From Nitrospira sp. (GTDB lineage Bacteria; Nitrospirota; Nitrospiria; Nitrospirales; Nitrospiraceae), in NCBI GenBank assembly GCA_003135435.1, contig PLBR01000149.1, forward strand, positions 29,758 to 69,078: a stretch of DNA of 39,321 nucleotides, read 5' to 3'. Shown in pieces: positions 26,048 through 35,620 of the stretch. The notes beneath the pieces were generated by a model that made no database searches, was not told where the DNA came from, and was given only the letters and a program-made list of their open reading frames with translations. Every line of letters begins with the position of its first letter. Positions within the stretch are counted from its first letter, which is position 1. A program made the translations under genes and the position numbers.

Positions 26048-27361
26048 TCACTCGTCCTTGCCCTCGACCCGGATCAAGGTGGTGGGCTCGGAGATGAAGG
26101 CCATGCGATTGATCGCTCGCAATGCCGTTTGGACATCGCGCTCCGTGGCGGTATGGGTCTTGATCACGACCGGAACCGTTTGCCCTTCGCGTCGTCCCTG
26201 TTGGAGGACGGACGAAATACTAATACCGCACCGGCCCAGCTCCCCTGCGATTTGCGACAAGACACCGGGACGGTCCAGCACCATAAAACGGAGGTAATAG
26301 AGCGAGCTGATTTCTTCCATCGGCCGCATCCGAAGCGGACGACGCTGGTCCTGCTGGAACGAGGCGGGCGGCACTCGCCCAACCGCTCCTTTCAACAGAT
26401 TGCGCGCGATAGCGATGAGATCGCCGACCACCGCACTGCCGGTCGGCAGGGACCCCGCACCCCGGCCATAGAGCACCACGTCGCCCACGGCATCGCCGAC
26501 GAGTTGAATTGCGTTGTAGACTCCTTCGACTTGGGCGATCGGAGACGAGGAGGGCAGCATCGTGGGATGCACTCGGGCTTCGACTTCGTTGCCAACCAGC
26601 TTGGCAATGCCCAGCAGCTTGATCGTACAACCGAACTCTTTGGCGTACGCGATGTCAGTCGGCGTAATATGGGTGATCCCCTCGGTGTATACATCTTTAA
26701 AGTTGACCGGTATTCCATAGGCCAGCGCCACCAGGATCGCCAGCTTGTGGGCCGAATCGATACCGGCCACATCGAATGTCGGATCCGCCTCGGCATAACC
26801 GGCCTGCTTCGCTTCGTCGAGTACCGTCTCAAAACTCTGGCCCTCATGGGTCATGCGCGAGAGAATGTAATTGGCCGTCCCGTTGATGATTCCATAAATG
26901 GATTGGATGGTGTTGGCCGCCAGCCCTTCCCTCAATGCCTGGATGACGGGAATCCCCCCTCCTACGCTCGCTTCAAAACCTAGGTCGACGCCCTTGCGGG
27001 AAGCCGCAGCAAATATTTCTTCTCCGTGTAACGCGAGCAAGGCCTTATTGGCGGTGACGACATGTTTGCCTGCCGCAATGGCCTCGAGAATTATGCGTTT
27101 GGCAATATCGCAGCCCCCGATCAACTCAACGACGATGTCGATCGACGGATCGGTGAGAATCTGCTTCGCATCGGTTGTGAGTAGGCCAGGCGGCAGGGTA
27201 AGATCTCGGTCACGTGTCACATCGAGGTCCGCAATCCGAACGATCTCGATCGGCACACCAACCCGGCGGTTGATCAAAGCGGCATTCTGCAAGAGAATCT
27301 TCGCGACACCCGTCCCGACCGTTCCGAACCCAATGATGCCTATGCCAACCCGCGAGATCAT
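26048..27361 (-). CDS. hom: Homoserine dehydrogenase
   Basis: This 437-residue enzyme reduces aspartate semialdehyde to homoserine. It shows the N-terminal NAD(P)-binding site [28 protein letters not shown] and the catalytic domain with [15 protein letters not shown] and [22 protein letters not shown]-terminal ACT domain starts near 355 ([21 protein letters not shown]) and probably mediates threonine feedback. The ATG at 27361 overlaps the upstream stop in an ATGA. This is the monofunctional form, with aspartate kinase encoded separately as lysC in the same operon. Confidence 0.95.
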   Translation of the reverse strand: MISRVGIGIIGFGTVGTGVAKILLQNAALINRRVGVPIEIVRIADLDVTRDRDLTLPPGLLTTDAKQILTDPSIDIVVELIGGCDIAKRIILEAIAAGKHVVTANKALLALHGEEIFAAASRKGVDLGFEASVGGGIPVIQALREGLAANTIQSIYGIINGTANYILSRMTHEGQSFETVLDEAKQAGYAEADPTFDVAGIDSAHKLAILVALAYGIPVNFKDVYTEGITHITPTDIAYAKEFGCTIKLLGIAKLVGNEVEARVHPTMLPSSSPIAQVEGVYNAIQLVGDAVGDVVLYGRGAGSLPTGSAVVGDLIAIARNLLKGAVGRVPPASFQQDQRRPLRMRPMEEISSLYYLRFMVLDRPGVLSQIAGELGRCGISISSVLQQGRREGQTVPVVIKTHTATERDVQTALRAINRMAFISEPTTLIRVEGKDE

Positions 27362-28554
27362 TCTTCCGATCCCTCAAGCTTCAAGGCCTTGCGGATGCCT
27401 CGAACGGCTTGCCTCGTGCGATGTTCGTTTTCAACGAGACCGAACCGCACATATTCGTCCCCGCCTTCACCAAACCCGATCCCGGGAGACACGGCCACTT
27501 TAGCCTCACGGAGCAGAAGCTTCGAAAACTCCAACGACCCCTGAGACCGATAGGGCAGCGGGATTCTGGCCCAGACGAACATGGTAGCCACGGGCTTGTT
27601 CACTTGCCATCCGATGCGATTCAGTCCGCTCACCAACACATCACGACGCTTCTGGTACCGCAGCACCGTCTCCTTGACACAATCTTGCGGTCCATTGAGG
27701 GCAATGACGCTGGCAATCTGCAGAGGTTGGAAAATACCGTAATCCAGGTAGCTCTTAATCTTGGCCAAGGCCCCGACAACCTCGCGATTACCACAACAGA
27801 AGCCCACGCGCCAACCAGGCATGTTGTAGGCCTTGGAGAGGGTATAGAACTCGACGCCGACTTCCTTGGCCCCGGGAACCTGCAGGAAACTCGGCGCCTT
27901 ATATCCATCGAACACCAAGTCGGCGTAGGCCAGGTCATGAATGACAATCACGTTATGCTCTTTGGCAAAGGCGACGATTTTCTTAAAAAACTCAAGATCC
28001 ACCACGGCGGTGGTGGGATTATGCGGAAAATTGATGACCAAGATCTTGGGCCGCGGAAAGGTCTGGCGATAGACCCGTTGTAAGTCGTCGAAGAAGTCAC
28101 TGTCCTGACGCAACTCAATCCCTCTGACCTCTCCCCCCGCAATGATGAAACTATACATATGAATGGGATAGGTCGGCGTCGGCGTCAGGACGACGTCGCC
28201 CGGACCGATCAAGGCCAGCGCCAGATGTGCCAACCCTTCTTTGGAGCCGATCGTGACGATGGTCTCGGTCTCAGGATCTAGATCGACATCGTAATTCCGC
28301 TTGTACCAGCCCGCGATCGCATGTCGCAGCTTCGTAATCCCGCGCGAGGCCGAGTAGCGATGATTTTTTCCCTTCCGCGCCGCCTCGATCATCTTCTCGA
28401 CGATATGGCTCGGCGTCGGTTGGTCAGGATTTCCCATCCCGAAATCGATAATATCTTCGCCCTGTTGACGGGCTTCGAGCTTGAGGCTCTGCACCTGGGC
28501 AAACACATAAGGCGGTAGTCGCTTGATGCGATAAAATCCGTCGCCTAATCCCAT
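27358..28554 (-). CDS. alaC: Class I/II PLP aminotransferase (AlaC-like), first gene of the amino-acid operon
   Basis: This 398-residue fold-type I aminotransferase shows [40 protein letters not shown] and the PLP lysine in [17 protein letters not shown]. Its closest known group by these motifs is AlaC/YfdZ, which makes alanine from pyruvate and glutamate; methionine or other aminotransferase activity has also been suggested for relatives. DapL (LL-diaminopimelate aminotransferase) is related but less likely. The ATG at 28554 has AGGGGA four bases upstream. Its leader holds the 15-bp inverted repeat at 28575-28621. Co-transcription with hom is shown by the ATGA overlap. Confidence 0.85.
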   Translation of the reverse strand: MGLGDGFYRIKRLPPYVFAQVQSLKLEARQQGEDIIDFGMGNPDQPTPSHIVEKMIEAARKGKNHRYSASRGITKLRHAIAGWYKRNYDVDLDPETETIVTIGSKEGLAHLALALIGPGDVVLTPTPTYPIHMYSFIIAGGEVRGIELRQDSDFFDDLQRVYRQTFPRPKILVINFPHNPTTAVVDLEFFKKIVAFAKEHNVIVIHDLAYADLVFDGYKAPSFLQVPGAKEVGVEFYTLSKAYNMPGWRVGFCCGNREVVGALAKIKSYLDYGIFQPLQIASVIALNGPQDCVKETVLRYQKRRDVLVSGLNRIGWQVNKPVATMFVWARIPLPYRSQGSLEFSKLLLREAKVAVSPGIGFGEGGDEYVRFGLVENEHRTRQAVRGIRKALKLEGSEE

Positions 28555-28574
28555 CGGGTCCCCTGCCGGTAATT

Positions 28575-28621
28575 CCCCTGACAGGGAGGCGTGAAGAAAC
28601 CACCCTCCTCCCTGTCAGGGG
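28575..28621. repeat. 15-bp perfect inverted repeat at the operon start
   Basis: The arms cccctgacagggagg (28575-28589) and its exact complement (28607-28621) are separated by 17 bases. It lies 21 bases ahead of the aminotransferase ATG and reaches the predicted transcript start near 28619. No T-run follows on either strand, so it does not look like a standard terminator. An operator dyad or a 5'-end RNA hairpin are the main options. Confidence 0.75.
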
Positions 28622-28625
28622 GTCT

Positions 28626-28655
28626 ATTCTAATGGCAGCTGGCGTATCGAGTCAA
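28626..28655 (-). promoter_or_regulatory. Sigma-70-type promoter of the aminotransferase-hom-thrC-apgM-lysC-cimA operon
   Basis: TTGACT (28655-28650) and TAGAAT (28631-28626) each miss one base from consensus, and the spacing is 18 bases. The predicted start is near 28619, about 65 bases before the first ATG, right at the edge of the inverted repeat. The remaining spacer to pdxJ (28656-28838) shows no clear plus-strand promoter. Confidence 0.65.
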
Positions 28656-28838
28656 ATTATGTCGTGATTCTATGGGGTTCGGTATTCCGACCCTTCGGAC
28701 TGATTGAGACAACAGGCTATCAACTCCCCCTCCCGGTCCTTGCCCCACCCTGTTGATTTCTGTTACAACTGCAACGCCTTTCGCTCTCATCATGCAACTC
28801 AGTTTCTCCTTGCTCCACATAGCCAGAACGGAGGATCC

Positions 28839-29552
28839 GTGCCACGACTTGGGGTGAACATCGACCATGTGGCCACGTTGCGGCAGGCCCGTGGTGGAAC
28901 CGACCCGGACCCCCTTACCGCCGCAGTGCTGGTAGAATTGGCCGGCGCCGACGGCATTGTCGTCCACCTCAGAGAAGATCGGCGGCATATTCAAGACCGC
29001 GATCTTCGCCTTTTGCGGGAACTCATCCGCACCAAGCTCGATCTGGAGATGGCCGCCGATGAGACAATGGCCAAAATTGCCTTGACCATAAAACCGGACA
29101 TGGTCACGCTCGTCCCAGAACAGCGTCAGGAACTCACGACCGAAGGCGGCCTCGACCTGGCCGGCCACAGAGATCGTATCCAGCAGGTCGTGGCCCTGCT
29201 CCACGACGGCGGCATTCCCGTCAGTCTCTTTATCGAACCGGATTTGGCACAGGTCAAAGCCGCGCACAGAATCTCAGCGGATTTCATCGAGCTCCATACT
29301 GGCCGCTATGCGAATGCCCTGCGCGCGAAAGAAGCCGATGCGGAAGCGGAAGCTATTACACAGGCCGCGAAGCTCTCCTACAAACTCGGAATGGGCGTCA
29401 ATGCCGGGCACGGCTTGGACTATCGCAACGTGACGCGGTTGCGGCATATTTCTGAAATCGTCGAGTACAACATCGGCCACAGCATCATTGCCCGAGCGGT
29501 TCTGGTGGGCCTCGACCAGGCCGTTAGGGAGATGAAAGCGTTGCTGAGTTGA
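28839..29552 (+). CDS. pdxJ: Pyridoxine 5'-phosphate synthase
   Basis: This 237-residue TIM-barrel enzyme condenses 1-deoxyxylulose 5-phosphate with 3-amino-2-oxopropyl phosphate to pyridoxine 5'-phosphate. It shows [18 protein letters not shown] at the start, [50 protein letters not shown] and [15 protein letters not shown]. The start is GTG 28839 with GGAGG about four bases upstream; the frame is open earlier, but those codons do not match the family. It belongs to the deoxyxylulose-dependent vitamin B6 route. It is followed after 145 bases by nnr; the acpS gene often found between them is not present. Confidence 0.95.
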   Translation: MPRLGVNIDHVATLRQARGGTDPDPLTAAVLVELAGADGIVVHLREDRRHIQDRDLRLLRELIRTKLDLEMAADETMAKIALTIKPDMVTLVPEQRQELTTEGGLDLAGHRDRIQQVVALLHDGGIPVSLFIEPDLAQVKAAHRISADFIELHTGRYANALRAKEADAEAEAITQAAKLSYKLGMGVNAGHGLDYRNVTRLRHISEIVEYNIGHSIIARAVLVGLDQAVREMKALLS

Positions 29553-29697
29553 ACCATCGCACCGGTGCGGCACCCTATGCTCTCTGGACAACGCGATTCG
29601 CCCTTGTCATGACATTTCGACGTAGCGAAAAGATATTTCTCCTCCCCCCGCTCACACGATTCCTCATGCGGTATCGATCCCGCACGCAAGGCCACCA

Positions 29698-31251
29698 ATG
29701 AAGATCGTGACCGGAACCGAGATGCAGTCACTCGATCGCCGCACAATCACCGAGGCGCATGTCCCTAGTGCTGTCTTGATGGAGCGGGCCGGCGAGGGGA
29801 TCATCAGACATCTGGAGGAGCACTGTGGGCCAGCGCGAGGCAAGACCATCACCATCCTCTGCGGAAAGGGGAATAACGGAGGAGATGGATTGGTCGCAGC
29901 ACGCCTGCTATGCCGCCGACGTGCTCGGGTTCAGGTGGTGCTTCTCGCGACGGTCACCGATCTGAGTCGCGATGCCGCGGCCATGTATCGTCGGTTCGTC
30001 CACATTGCGGGGCGATCGGCGGTCCGTCGATTCCGGTCTAGTGACCAGGCAGGGAGCCTCCTCGCCTCCAGCGACATTCTCGTCGATGCTCTCCTCGGCA
30101 CTGGATTGTCCTCTGAAGTAACCGGAACCTATCGTGAGGCCATCGAACTCATCAACGATGCCGGGAAACCAGTCATCGCGGTTGATATTCCGTCCGGCAT
30201 CCATGCCGATACCGGCGCCATCCTGGGGCGAGCAATCCGCGCCACGTTGACCATCACGTTCGGTCTCCCGAAACTCGGCCTCTATGTCGGCGCAGGAATT
30301 GACCATGCCGGCATGATCCGTATCGTGGATATCGGCATTCCTCCTGCCTATGTAGACGCCATCGAGAGCCGGACACTGCTCCTGACAAGCGACAGTGCGT
30401 TTCAGTCTCTACCGGAACGCGCACCCTCCGCGCATAAGGGAACCTTTGGCCATGCGGGGATTATTGCAGGGTCAGTGGGAAAAACAGGAGCAGCGGCGTT
30501 AGCGGCCCTGGCGGCACTCCGCGTCGGAGCCGGTCTGGTGACTGTGGCCACCCCAAGCAGCGTCAACGACGTACTGGAAGCGAAGTTACTGGAAGTGATG
30601 ACGATGCCTCTCCCGGAAACGAAGGCACGGACACTCGCCCGTTCAGGACTCGATCGTGTCTTAGCCTTTATCCAGGCACGCACGGCGATCGCCATCGGTC
30701 CTGGACTCTCGACCCATCCTGAGACCGTTGAACTCGTGCAGTCGTTGATAAAACATCTGGATCAGCCCTCCGTCCTCGATGCCGATGCGATTAACGCCTT
30801 GACCGGCCGTGCCTCGTTGCTGACCGAATGTAAAACTCCGCCCATTCTCACCCCCCACCCTGGTGAGATGGCTCGACTCGAGGTCGATGCCACCACGCAA
30901 AGCGTCAACGCAGACCGAATCGGCACGGCCAGACGGTTTGCCCGCGAACGCGGCGTGCTCGTGGTCCTCAAAGGTGCGAGAACTGTGATCGCCCGACCGG
31001 ACGGGCTTGTGGCAATCTGCCCGACCGGTAATCCCGGCATGGCTACTGCCGGAACCGGTGATGTCTTGACCGGCATGATCGTCGGCTTACTGGCACAAGG
31101 GGTTCCCGCATGGGATGCCGCCTGTGCCGCGACCTATTTCCATGGATTGGCCGGTGACTTGGCCGCCCAACGCCTGGGGCAGTCCGGGATGCTTGCCAGC
31201 GACCTGATCGCTCAGATTCCTTATGCGCTCCAGCGGACTAAAACGACCTAA
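29698..31251 (+). CDS. nnr: Bifunctional NAD(P)H-hydrate epimerase/ADP-dependent dehydratase
   Basis: This 517-residue enzyme repairs NAD(P)H hydrates. The N-terminal YjeF epimerase domain (about 1-220) shows CGKGNNGGDGLVAARLL, VDALLGTGLSSEV and VDIPSGIHADTG. The C-terminal ribokinase-like dehydratase domain (about 240-510) shows HKGTFGHAGIIAGSVGKTGAA, LDADAINAL, LTPHPGEMARL, and the ADP and catalytic segment PTGNPGMATAGTGDVLTG. Both domains look complete. ATG 29698 has AAGG 6 bases upstream. The gene is followed closely by tsaE, a frequent bacterial pairing. Confidence 0.95.
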   Translation: MKIVTGTEMQSLDRRTITEAHVPSAVLMERAGEGIIRHLEEHCGPARGKTITILCGKGNNGGDGLVAARLLCRRRARVQVVLLATVTDLSRDAAAMYRRFVHIAGRSAVRRFRSSDQAGSLLASSDILVDALLGTGLSSEVTGTYREAIELINDAGKPVIAVDIPSGIHADTGAILGRAIRATLTITFGLPKLGLYVGAGIDHAGMIRIVDIGIPPAYVDAIESRTLLLTSDSAFQSLPERAPSAHKGTFGHAGIIAGSVGKTGAAALAALAALRVGAGLVTVATPSSVNDVLEAKLLEVMTMPLPETKARTLARSGLDRVLAFIQARTAIAIGPGLSTHPETVELVQSLIKHLDQPSVLDADAINALTGRASLLTECKTPPILTPHPGEMARLEVDATTQSVNADRIGTARRFARERGVLVVLKGARTVIARPDGLVAICPTGNPGMATAGTGDVLTGMIVGLLAQGVPAWDAACAATYFHGLAGDLAAQRLGQSGMLASDLIAQIPYALQRTKTT

Positions 31252-31300
31252 TGTCACCCAGCCAGCCAAGGCGAAACGGCCTGCCGCTCGCCGTAGCGCC

Positions 31301-31846
31301 ATGTCGAGCCTGCTGTGGAAACTGGTGTCCTCATCTCACCAGCACACCGATCGGCTAGGCCAAGTGCTCGGCCGTGCGCTTCGCGGAGGAGAAACGATCG
31401 CGCTCTATGGACCGCTCGGATCCGGCAAGACGGCGCTCGTTCGCGGAATCGCGCAGGGTCTGGGCGCATCGCCGACGGCAGTAACCAGCCCGACATTCGT
31501 CGTGATTCACGAATATCAAGGGCGCCTGCCGCTTGCCCACGTGGATCTGTACCGTATTTGCTCGCCACACGAACTTGAGTCGACAGGACTGATCGAGTAT
31601 TTCTCCGGCCAGACCGTGACGGCAATAGAATGGGCCGACAAGGGCCTTGCCGCGCTGCCGCAGGACCGGATCGAGATTACGCTGAACCATCGTGCCGCGC
31701 AGAGCCGGACGATTCAGTTGAGCGCGACGGGGCCGAATTCTGACGCGGTCCTCGCCCTCGCGCGCAGTCAGTACAGCAAGACCAGCAGGGTGCATCGCGT
31801 GCCACCACGCCAAGCCTTGAACAAGAAGGAAACGACGAGGTCATGA
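31301..31846 (+). CDS. tsaE: tRNA threonylcarbamoyladenosine biosynthesis ATPase TsaE
   Basis: This 181-residue P-loop ATPase works with TsaB/TsaD in t6A37 synthesis on ANN-decoding tRNAs. It shows TDRLGQVLGRALRGGETIALYGPLGSGKTALVRG (split here by eye: Walker A is GPLGSGKT, about residues 38-45), then TSPTFVVIHEYQG, LAHVDLYRI and AIEWADKG. ATG 31301 was chosen because TsaE proteins start about ten residues before the first helix. ATG 31223 in the same frame would overlap nnr by 29 bases and add a basic 26-residue stretch. The last 25 or so residues are a basic tail beyond the family core. The stop overlaps lapA (ATGA). Confidence 0.9.
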   Translation: MSSLLWKLVSSSHQHTDRLGQVLGRALRGGETIALYGPLGSGKTALVRGIAQGLGASPTAVTSPTFVVIHEYQGRLPLAHVDLYRICSPHELESTGLIEYFSGQTVTAIEWADKGLAALPQDRIEITLNHRAAQSRTIQLSATGPNSDAVLALARSQYSKTSRVHRVPPRQALNKKETTRS

Positions 31847-32187
31847 TTAGACTGACGCTGGTCGGAGTTCTTCTGCTCCTCTCCCTGGCCTTTTTCCTTC
31901 AGAACCAGGAACAGGAGGTCACGCTCCGATACTTCTTTGGTCTCTTTGAAGCTTCGACGCCAATCTATAAGCCCATCTTGGCGGGGTTCGCAGTGGGGCT
32001 GCTGGTCTCCGGCATCCTTCTCTTTCCCCCATGGGTGCGGGGCCGGATCGAACTCCGCCGAAAAACCAAAGCGCTTCAGGAAGCCGAAGTGGACTTAGAA
32101 CGCCTACGCCACTCACTCGATAAAGTCACCGGACGCACACCCTCCACCGTGACCAGCGAACCACACCGAGACCGACGCGATGAGTGA
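31843..32187 (+). CDS. lapA: LapA-family (DUF1049) inner-membrane protein
   Basis: The product has 114 residues. Two hydrophobic segments (about 4-20, LTLVGVLLLLSLAFFLQNQ, and 43-62, ILAGFAVGLLVSGILLFPPW) flank the family's short periplasmic stretch (QNQEQEVTLRYFFGLFE). A C-terminal cytoplasmic coiled-coil follows (RRKTKALQEAEVDLERLRHS). In E. coli LapA works with LapB in control of lipopolysaccharide synthesis, but members in other phyla are uncharacterised and LapB is not nearby. It overlaps tsaE by an ATGA and mutS by eight bases, so it is translated as part of the operon. Confidence 0.82.
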   Translation: MIRLTLVGVLLLLSLAFFLQNQEQEVTLRYFFGLFEASTPIYKPILAGFAVGLLVSGILLFPPWVRGRIELRRKTKALQEAEVDLERLRHSLDKVTGRTPSTVTSEPHRDRRDE

Positions 32188-34846
32188 CGCAGAGGCCTCA
32201 CCGTTGATGCGACAATACCGTGAAATCAAGCGCGGCTACCCCGACGCCATTCTGTTGTTCCGCGTCGGCGACTTCTACGAAATGTTTTACGAGGATGCGC
32301 AGATCGCCTCCAAACTGCTCTCCATTGCCCTCACCTCTCGCGATAAATCCAGCGCCAACCCAGTTCCGCTAAGCGGAGTGCCCTTCCATGCCGCGCAAGG
32401 CTATATCGCGAAGCTCCTCAAGGCCGGGCGGACCGTCGCACTCTGCGAACAGGTGGAAGACCCGAATCTCGCGAAGGGTCTCGTGCGCCGCGAAGTCGTT
32501 CGTTTGTATACACCGGGCACGCTGGTCGACACTGAATTCCTCTCACCGGGAGAGTCGCATTTTCTGGTCGCTGTCGCCTTCTCCGACGCCACCGCCCCAT
32601 CTGCCAAGGGGCAATCCGTCATTGGACTCGCCTGTGTGGACGTCTCGACCGGGGAGTTTTGGATGACAGAGTTCCACGGGGCACAGGCAGAGAGCCAGCT
32701 CATGGATGAACTGGCTCGGCTGGAACCGCGGGAACTGCTCCATCCTGATTCCGATGCAAATGCCAGATCGTGTCTGACTCACCTGCGTGGGCCACGCCTC
32801 TGCGCACAACCCTCGGCCTCCTTCAATCCCAAAGATGCCGCACAACTACTCCAGACACAGTTTGCGGTGCACTCGCTCGACGGATTCGGCTGTCGCGGCC
32901 TGACTGCCGGGATCGGAGCCGCCGGAGCGGTCCTGCGATATTTTCGTGAGACCCAGCCGACCGCCTCCCTCGCGCACCTCCGTCGTCTACACACGCGCTG
33001 GAGCGGCGATGCCATGCATCTGGATAGCGCGACGATTCGCAATCTCGAACTCGTGAGGCCATTGGGAGCCGGTGAGCACCGATCGGGGCAGGATCAGCCA
33101 ACGGTCTTGTCCGTGTTGGACCGCACCGCGACGGCCATGGGCAGTCGCTTATTACGCGATTGGCTCGTCAGACCGCTCCTCGATCGTGGCGCCATTCAAG
33201 GTCGGCTCGAAGCGGTCGGCGAGTTGAAAGACCGGATTCAACAACGCGTGTCGCTCCGGACTACGCTCCGTAACGTACAAGATATCGCGCGTTTGAGCAG
33301 CCGTGTAACGCTCGGCGTCGCAGGACCTCGTGAGTTACTCGCGTTGAAACAGTCCGTGAGCGCCCTGCCAGAGTTACGGTCCCACCTCCAGCCGTTCGGC
33401 GCCTCATTGCTGACCAACGTCCGCGAGTCGTGGGACGACTGTCGCGACGTGCATGACGCGATTGAGCAGGCCGTCAAGCCGGATGCGCCGATGTCGCTCC
33501 GTGACGGCGGCATGATTCGGGAAGGGTACCATGCCGGGGTCGATGAACTGCGCAAGGCAAGCACGGAAGGCAAGGGCTGGATCGCCTCGTTGGAAGCCAA
33601 AGAACGGGGGCGAACGGGGATCGATTCTTTGAAGGTTCGCTACAACCAGGTGTTCGGCTACTACATCGAAATTACCAAGACACACCTGTCTCGCGTCCCG
33701 CCTGACTACATTCGCAAGCAGACGCTGGTCAATGCCGAACGGTTCATGACGCCGGAGTTGAAAGAGTTAGAAGAGCGTGTCACAGGCGCTGAAACCAAAC
33801 TGCTGGCGCTCGAGCAGGAGCTGTTCCAACAATTACGCGCACGCTTGGCGAATGAGGTGCCTCGTCTTCAAGCGATGGCCCAGACGGTCGCGTTGCTCGA
33901 CGTCCTCGCCGGTCTGGCCGAGACCGCCGCATTACATCGCTATGTCAAACCCCTCGTCGACGAGAGCAGCACGATCCTCATACGGGAAGGCCGCCACCCT
34001 GTCGTTGAGCAGCTCAGTAGTGATCTGACGTTCGTACCCAACGACACGGTCCTTGACTGTGAGGGCAACCGGCTTGTGATCCTCACCGGACCCAATATGG
34101 CAGGTAAAAGCACCTACCTCCGTCAGGTCGCGTTGATCGTCCTGTTGGCGCAGATCGGGAGTTTCGTGCCGGCGGCCGAGGCCCGTATCGGACTGGTCGA
34201 TCGAATTTTCACGCGCGTAGGAGCCTCGGACAACTTGGCCGCAGGACAGAGCACCTTCATGGTGGAGATGATCGAATCGGCTCACATCTTAAACAGTGCG
34301 ACCTCCCGCAGCTTGATTCTCCTGGATGAGATCGGCCGAGGGACCAGCACCTATGACGGACTGAGCATCGCCTGGGCTATTGCAGAGCATATCCAAGACC
34401 GCCGGCACTTGGGAGCCAGGACACTGTTCGCCACTCACTATCACGAGATGACGCAACTGGAAGGGTTACGGGAAGGAATCAGAAACTATTGCGTCGCGGT
34501 CCAGGAACGGAATGGAGACGTGGTCTTCTTGCGTAAAATTGTGCCGGGCGGCGCAGACCGCAGTTACGGTATTCATGTCGCCAAACTGGCGGGACTTCCT
34601 CCAATGGTCATCGCCCGGGCGCAACAAGTCCTGGCCCAGTTGGAACAACCGGATACCAACATCGAGGGCACGCCCGTATCTTTGGAGAAAGAAGCACCAC
34701 GGGCCTCGCTTCCCCAACCACATCCGATCATCGAGGAAATGAAACAAATCGACCTCTTCTCCATGACGCCGCTCGATGCGCTCAATCGCCTCGCTGACCT
34801 CCAGCGCCGGATCGGTCCAACCGGCCAAGACAATCACGACAAATAA
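32180..34846 (+). CDS. mutS: DNA mismatch repair protein MutS
   Basis: This 888-residue mismatch-recognition ATPase has the N-terminal mismatch-binding domain with the Phe-x-Glu motif inside LLFRVGDFYEMFYEDA. The lever and clamp regions follow in the middle. The ATPase domain shows LTGPNMAGKSTYLRQVA (Walker A near 637), DNLAAGQSTFMVEM and the signature LDEIGRGTSTYDGLSIAWA. Length is in the normal range (about 850-890). ATG 32180 overlaps lapA; the ribosome site is weak, so coupling is likely. It is the last gene of the pdxJ-nnr-tsaE-lapA-mutS run and ends two bases before a terminator stem. Confidence 0.97.
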   Translation: MSDAEASPLMRQYREIKRGYPDAILLFRVGDFYEMFYEDAQIASKLLSIALTSRDKSSANPVPLSGVPFHAAQGYIAKLLKAGRTVALCEQVEDPNLAKGLVRREVVRLYTPGTLVDTEFLSPGESHFLVAVAFSDATAPSAKGQSVIGLACVDVSTGEFWMTEFHGAQAESQLMDELARLEPRELLHPDSDANARSCLTHLRGPRLCAQPSASFNPKDAAQLLQTQFAVHSLDGFGCRGLTAGIGAAGAVLRYFRETQPTASLAHLRRLHTRWSGDAMHLDSATIRNLELVRPLGAGEHRSGQDQPTVLSVLDRTATAMGSRLLRDWLVRPLLDRGAIQGRLEAVGELKDRIQQRVSLRTTLRNVQDIARLSSRVTLGVAGPRELLALKQSVSALPELRSHLQPFGASLLTNVRESWDDCRDVHDAIEQAVKPDAPMSLRDGGMIREGYHAGVDELRKASTEGKGWIASLEAKERGRTGIDSLKVRYNQVFGYYIEITKTHLSRVPPDYIRKQTLVNAERFMTPELKELEERVTGAETKLLALEQELFQQLRARLANEVPRLQAMAQTVALLDVLAGLAETAALHRYVKPLVDESSTILIREGRHPVVEQLSSDLTFVPNDTVLDCEGNRLVILTGPNMAGKSTYLRQVALIVLLAQIGSFVPAAEARIGLVDRIFTRVGASDNLAAGQSTFMVEMIESAHILNSATSRSLILLDEIGRGTSTYDGLSIAWAIAEHIQDRRHLGARTLFATHYHEMTQLEGLREGIRNYCVAVQERNGDVVFLRKIVPGGADRSYGIHVAKLAGLPPMVIARAQQVLAQLEQPDTNIEGTPVSLEKEAPRASLPQPHPIIEEMKQIDLFSMTPLDALNRLADLQRRIGPTGQDNHDK

Positions 34847-34847
34847 A

Positions 34848-34881
34848 AAGGGCGGCATCCCCTTTCGGAGATGCCGCCCTT
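34848..34881. terminator. Bidirectional-type terminator between mutS and the secreted-protein pair
   Basis: The perfect 12-bp stem aagggcggcatc / gatgccgccctt has a ten-base loop. On the minus strand it is followed by TTTTTATTT, giving a strong Rho-independent terminator for the gene ending at 34903. For mutS on the plus strand the stem is the same but the T-run is weak. Confidence 0.85.
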
Positions 34882-34902
34882 ACAAACAGAGACTGACTCA
34901 GT

Positions 34903-35571
34903 TCAGTGAGCGGACCCGAGGTTGTACTTCGCGGTCCAGGGAATCAAGCCAGCGATGGGCTGGCCACCTGGGAGCAATACATCATACTGCATAGGTATAG
35001 CGGCCCCATCTGGAGACTTCGGTGAGGTGTTGAGCCCCTGCTTCGCTGCTGCACAGCCTGCCTCAACTTCGCTTTTCCCCGCGCACTCCTTCAAGCGCAG
35101 ACCGGAGATGCTCAGCGGCTTCCCCATGGAACCGGCCACTTCCGGAAGCTTCTTGACCGAGGAAATGACACGATGATTCTGCTCTGGTTCTGTTGCAGTA
35201 AACTCGATCAAGTCCGTCGTGCTGGAGGGCGGCACTTCCTTTGCGGCAGCCGGTCCCGCATGGGGACGACCCATCTTCTTCAACTCTTCCCAGGCTCCCT
35301 TGTCGGCATAAAACTTGAGGTTCTTGCCCGGGAACATCTTCTGCCAGAAGAAGCCGCTTTCAGCGTTGCCGCCGAACACCGCCACGTTAATCCAGACCGC
35401 CTCATCATAGGGATCGAGCACGATCACGCGACCCTGCAATGTCGTCGGCTTGCTCATATCGCCCCACTCAAAGCGCTCTTGGAACGATTCGATTGCCAAT
35501 GCAGTGGAGGCCGCAGAGACCACCAGCGCTCCGGCGGCCATCACGGCCCACCCTTTCATATGACACTTCAT
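34903..35571 (-). CDS. Secreted protein of unknown function (222 aa)
   Basis: Not recognised. ATG 35571 has AAGGAGG eight bases upstream. An N-terminal signal peptide is clear (KGWAVMAAGALVVSAASTALA, cleavage near residue 26), so the product is periplasmic or exported. The mature part begins with a beta-rich stretch (TTLQGRVIVLDPYDEAVWINVAVFG) and then a Pro/Ala-rich middle. Two cysteines (KECAGK and AGCAAAK) lie about 11 residues apart and could form a disulfide. No enzyme motif was seen. It follows the 182-residue-frame neighbour by 49 bases and ends before a strong terminator, so the two form a small operon. The shared L-x-GRV strand hints at a distant relation between the two products. 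Confidence 0.8.
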   Translation of the reverse strand: MKCHMKGWAVMAAGALVVSAASTALAIESFQERFEWGDMSKPTTLQGRVIVLDPYDEAVWINVAVFGGNAESGFFWQKMFPGKNLKFYADKGAWEELKKMGRPHAGPAAAKEVPPSSTTDLIEFTATEPEQNHRVISSVKKLPEVAGSMGKPLSISGLRLKECAGKSEVEAGCAAAKQGLNTSPKSPDGAAIPMQYDVLLPGGQPIAGLIPWTAKYNLGSAH

Positions 35572-35620
35572 AATCGCATCCTCCTTAACAGGACATGAAA
35601 GAATTAAAACTTGTTAAGGT

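Noticed and set aside
25922-26983. 353-codon plus-strand open frame opposite thrC/hom
   Set aside because: It crosses the boundary of two well supported minus-strand genes and has no family features.
29560-29575. Loop-free 12-bp palindrome cgcaccggtgcg after pdxJ as a terminator
   Set aside because: It has no loop to form a stable hairpin and no T-run follows.
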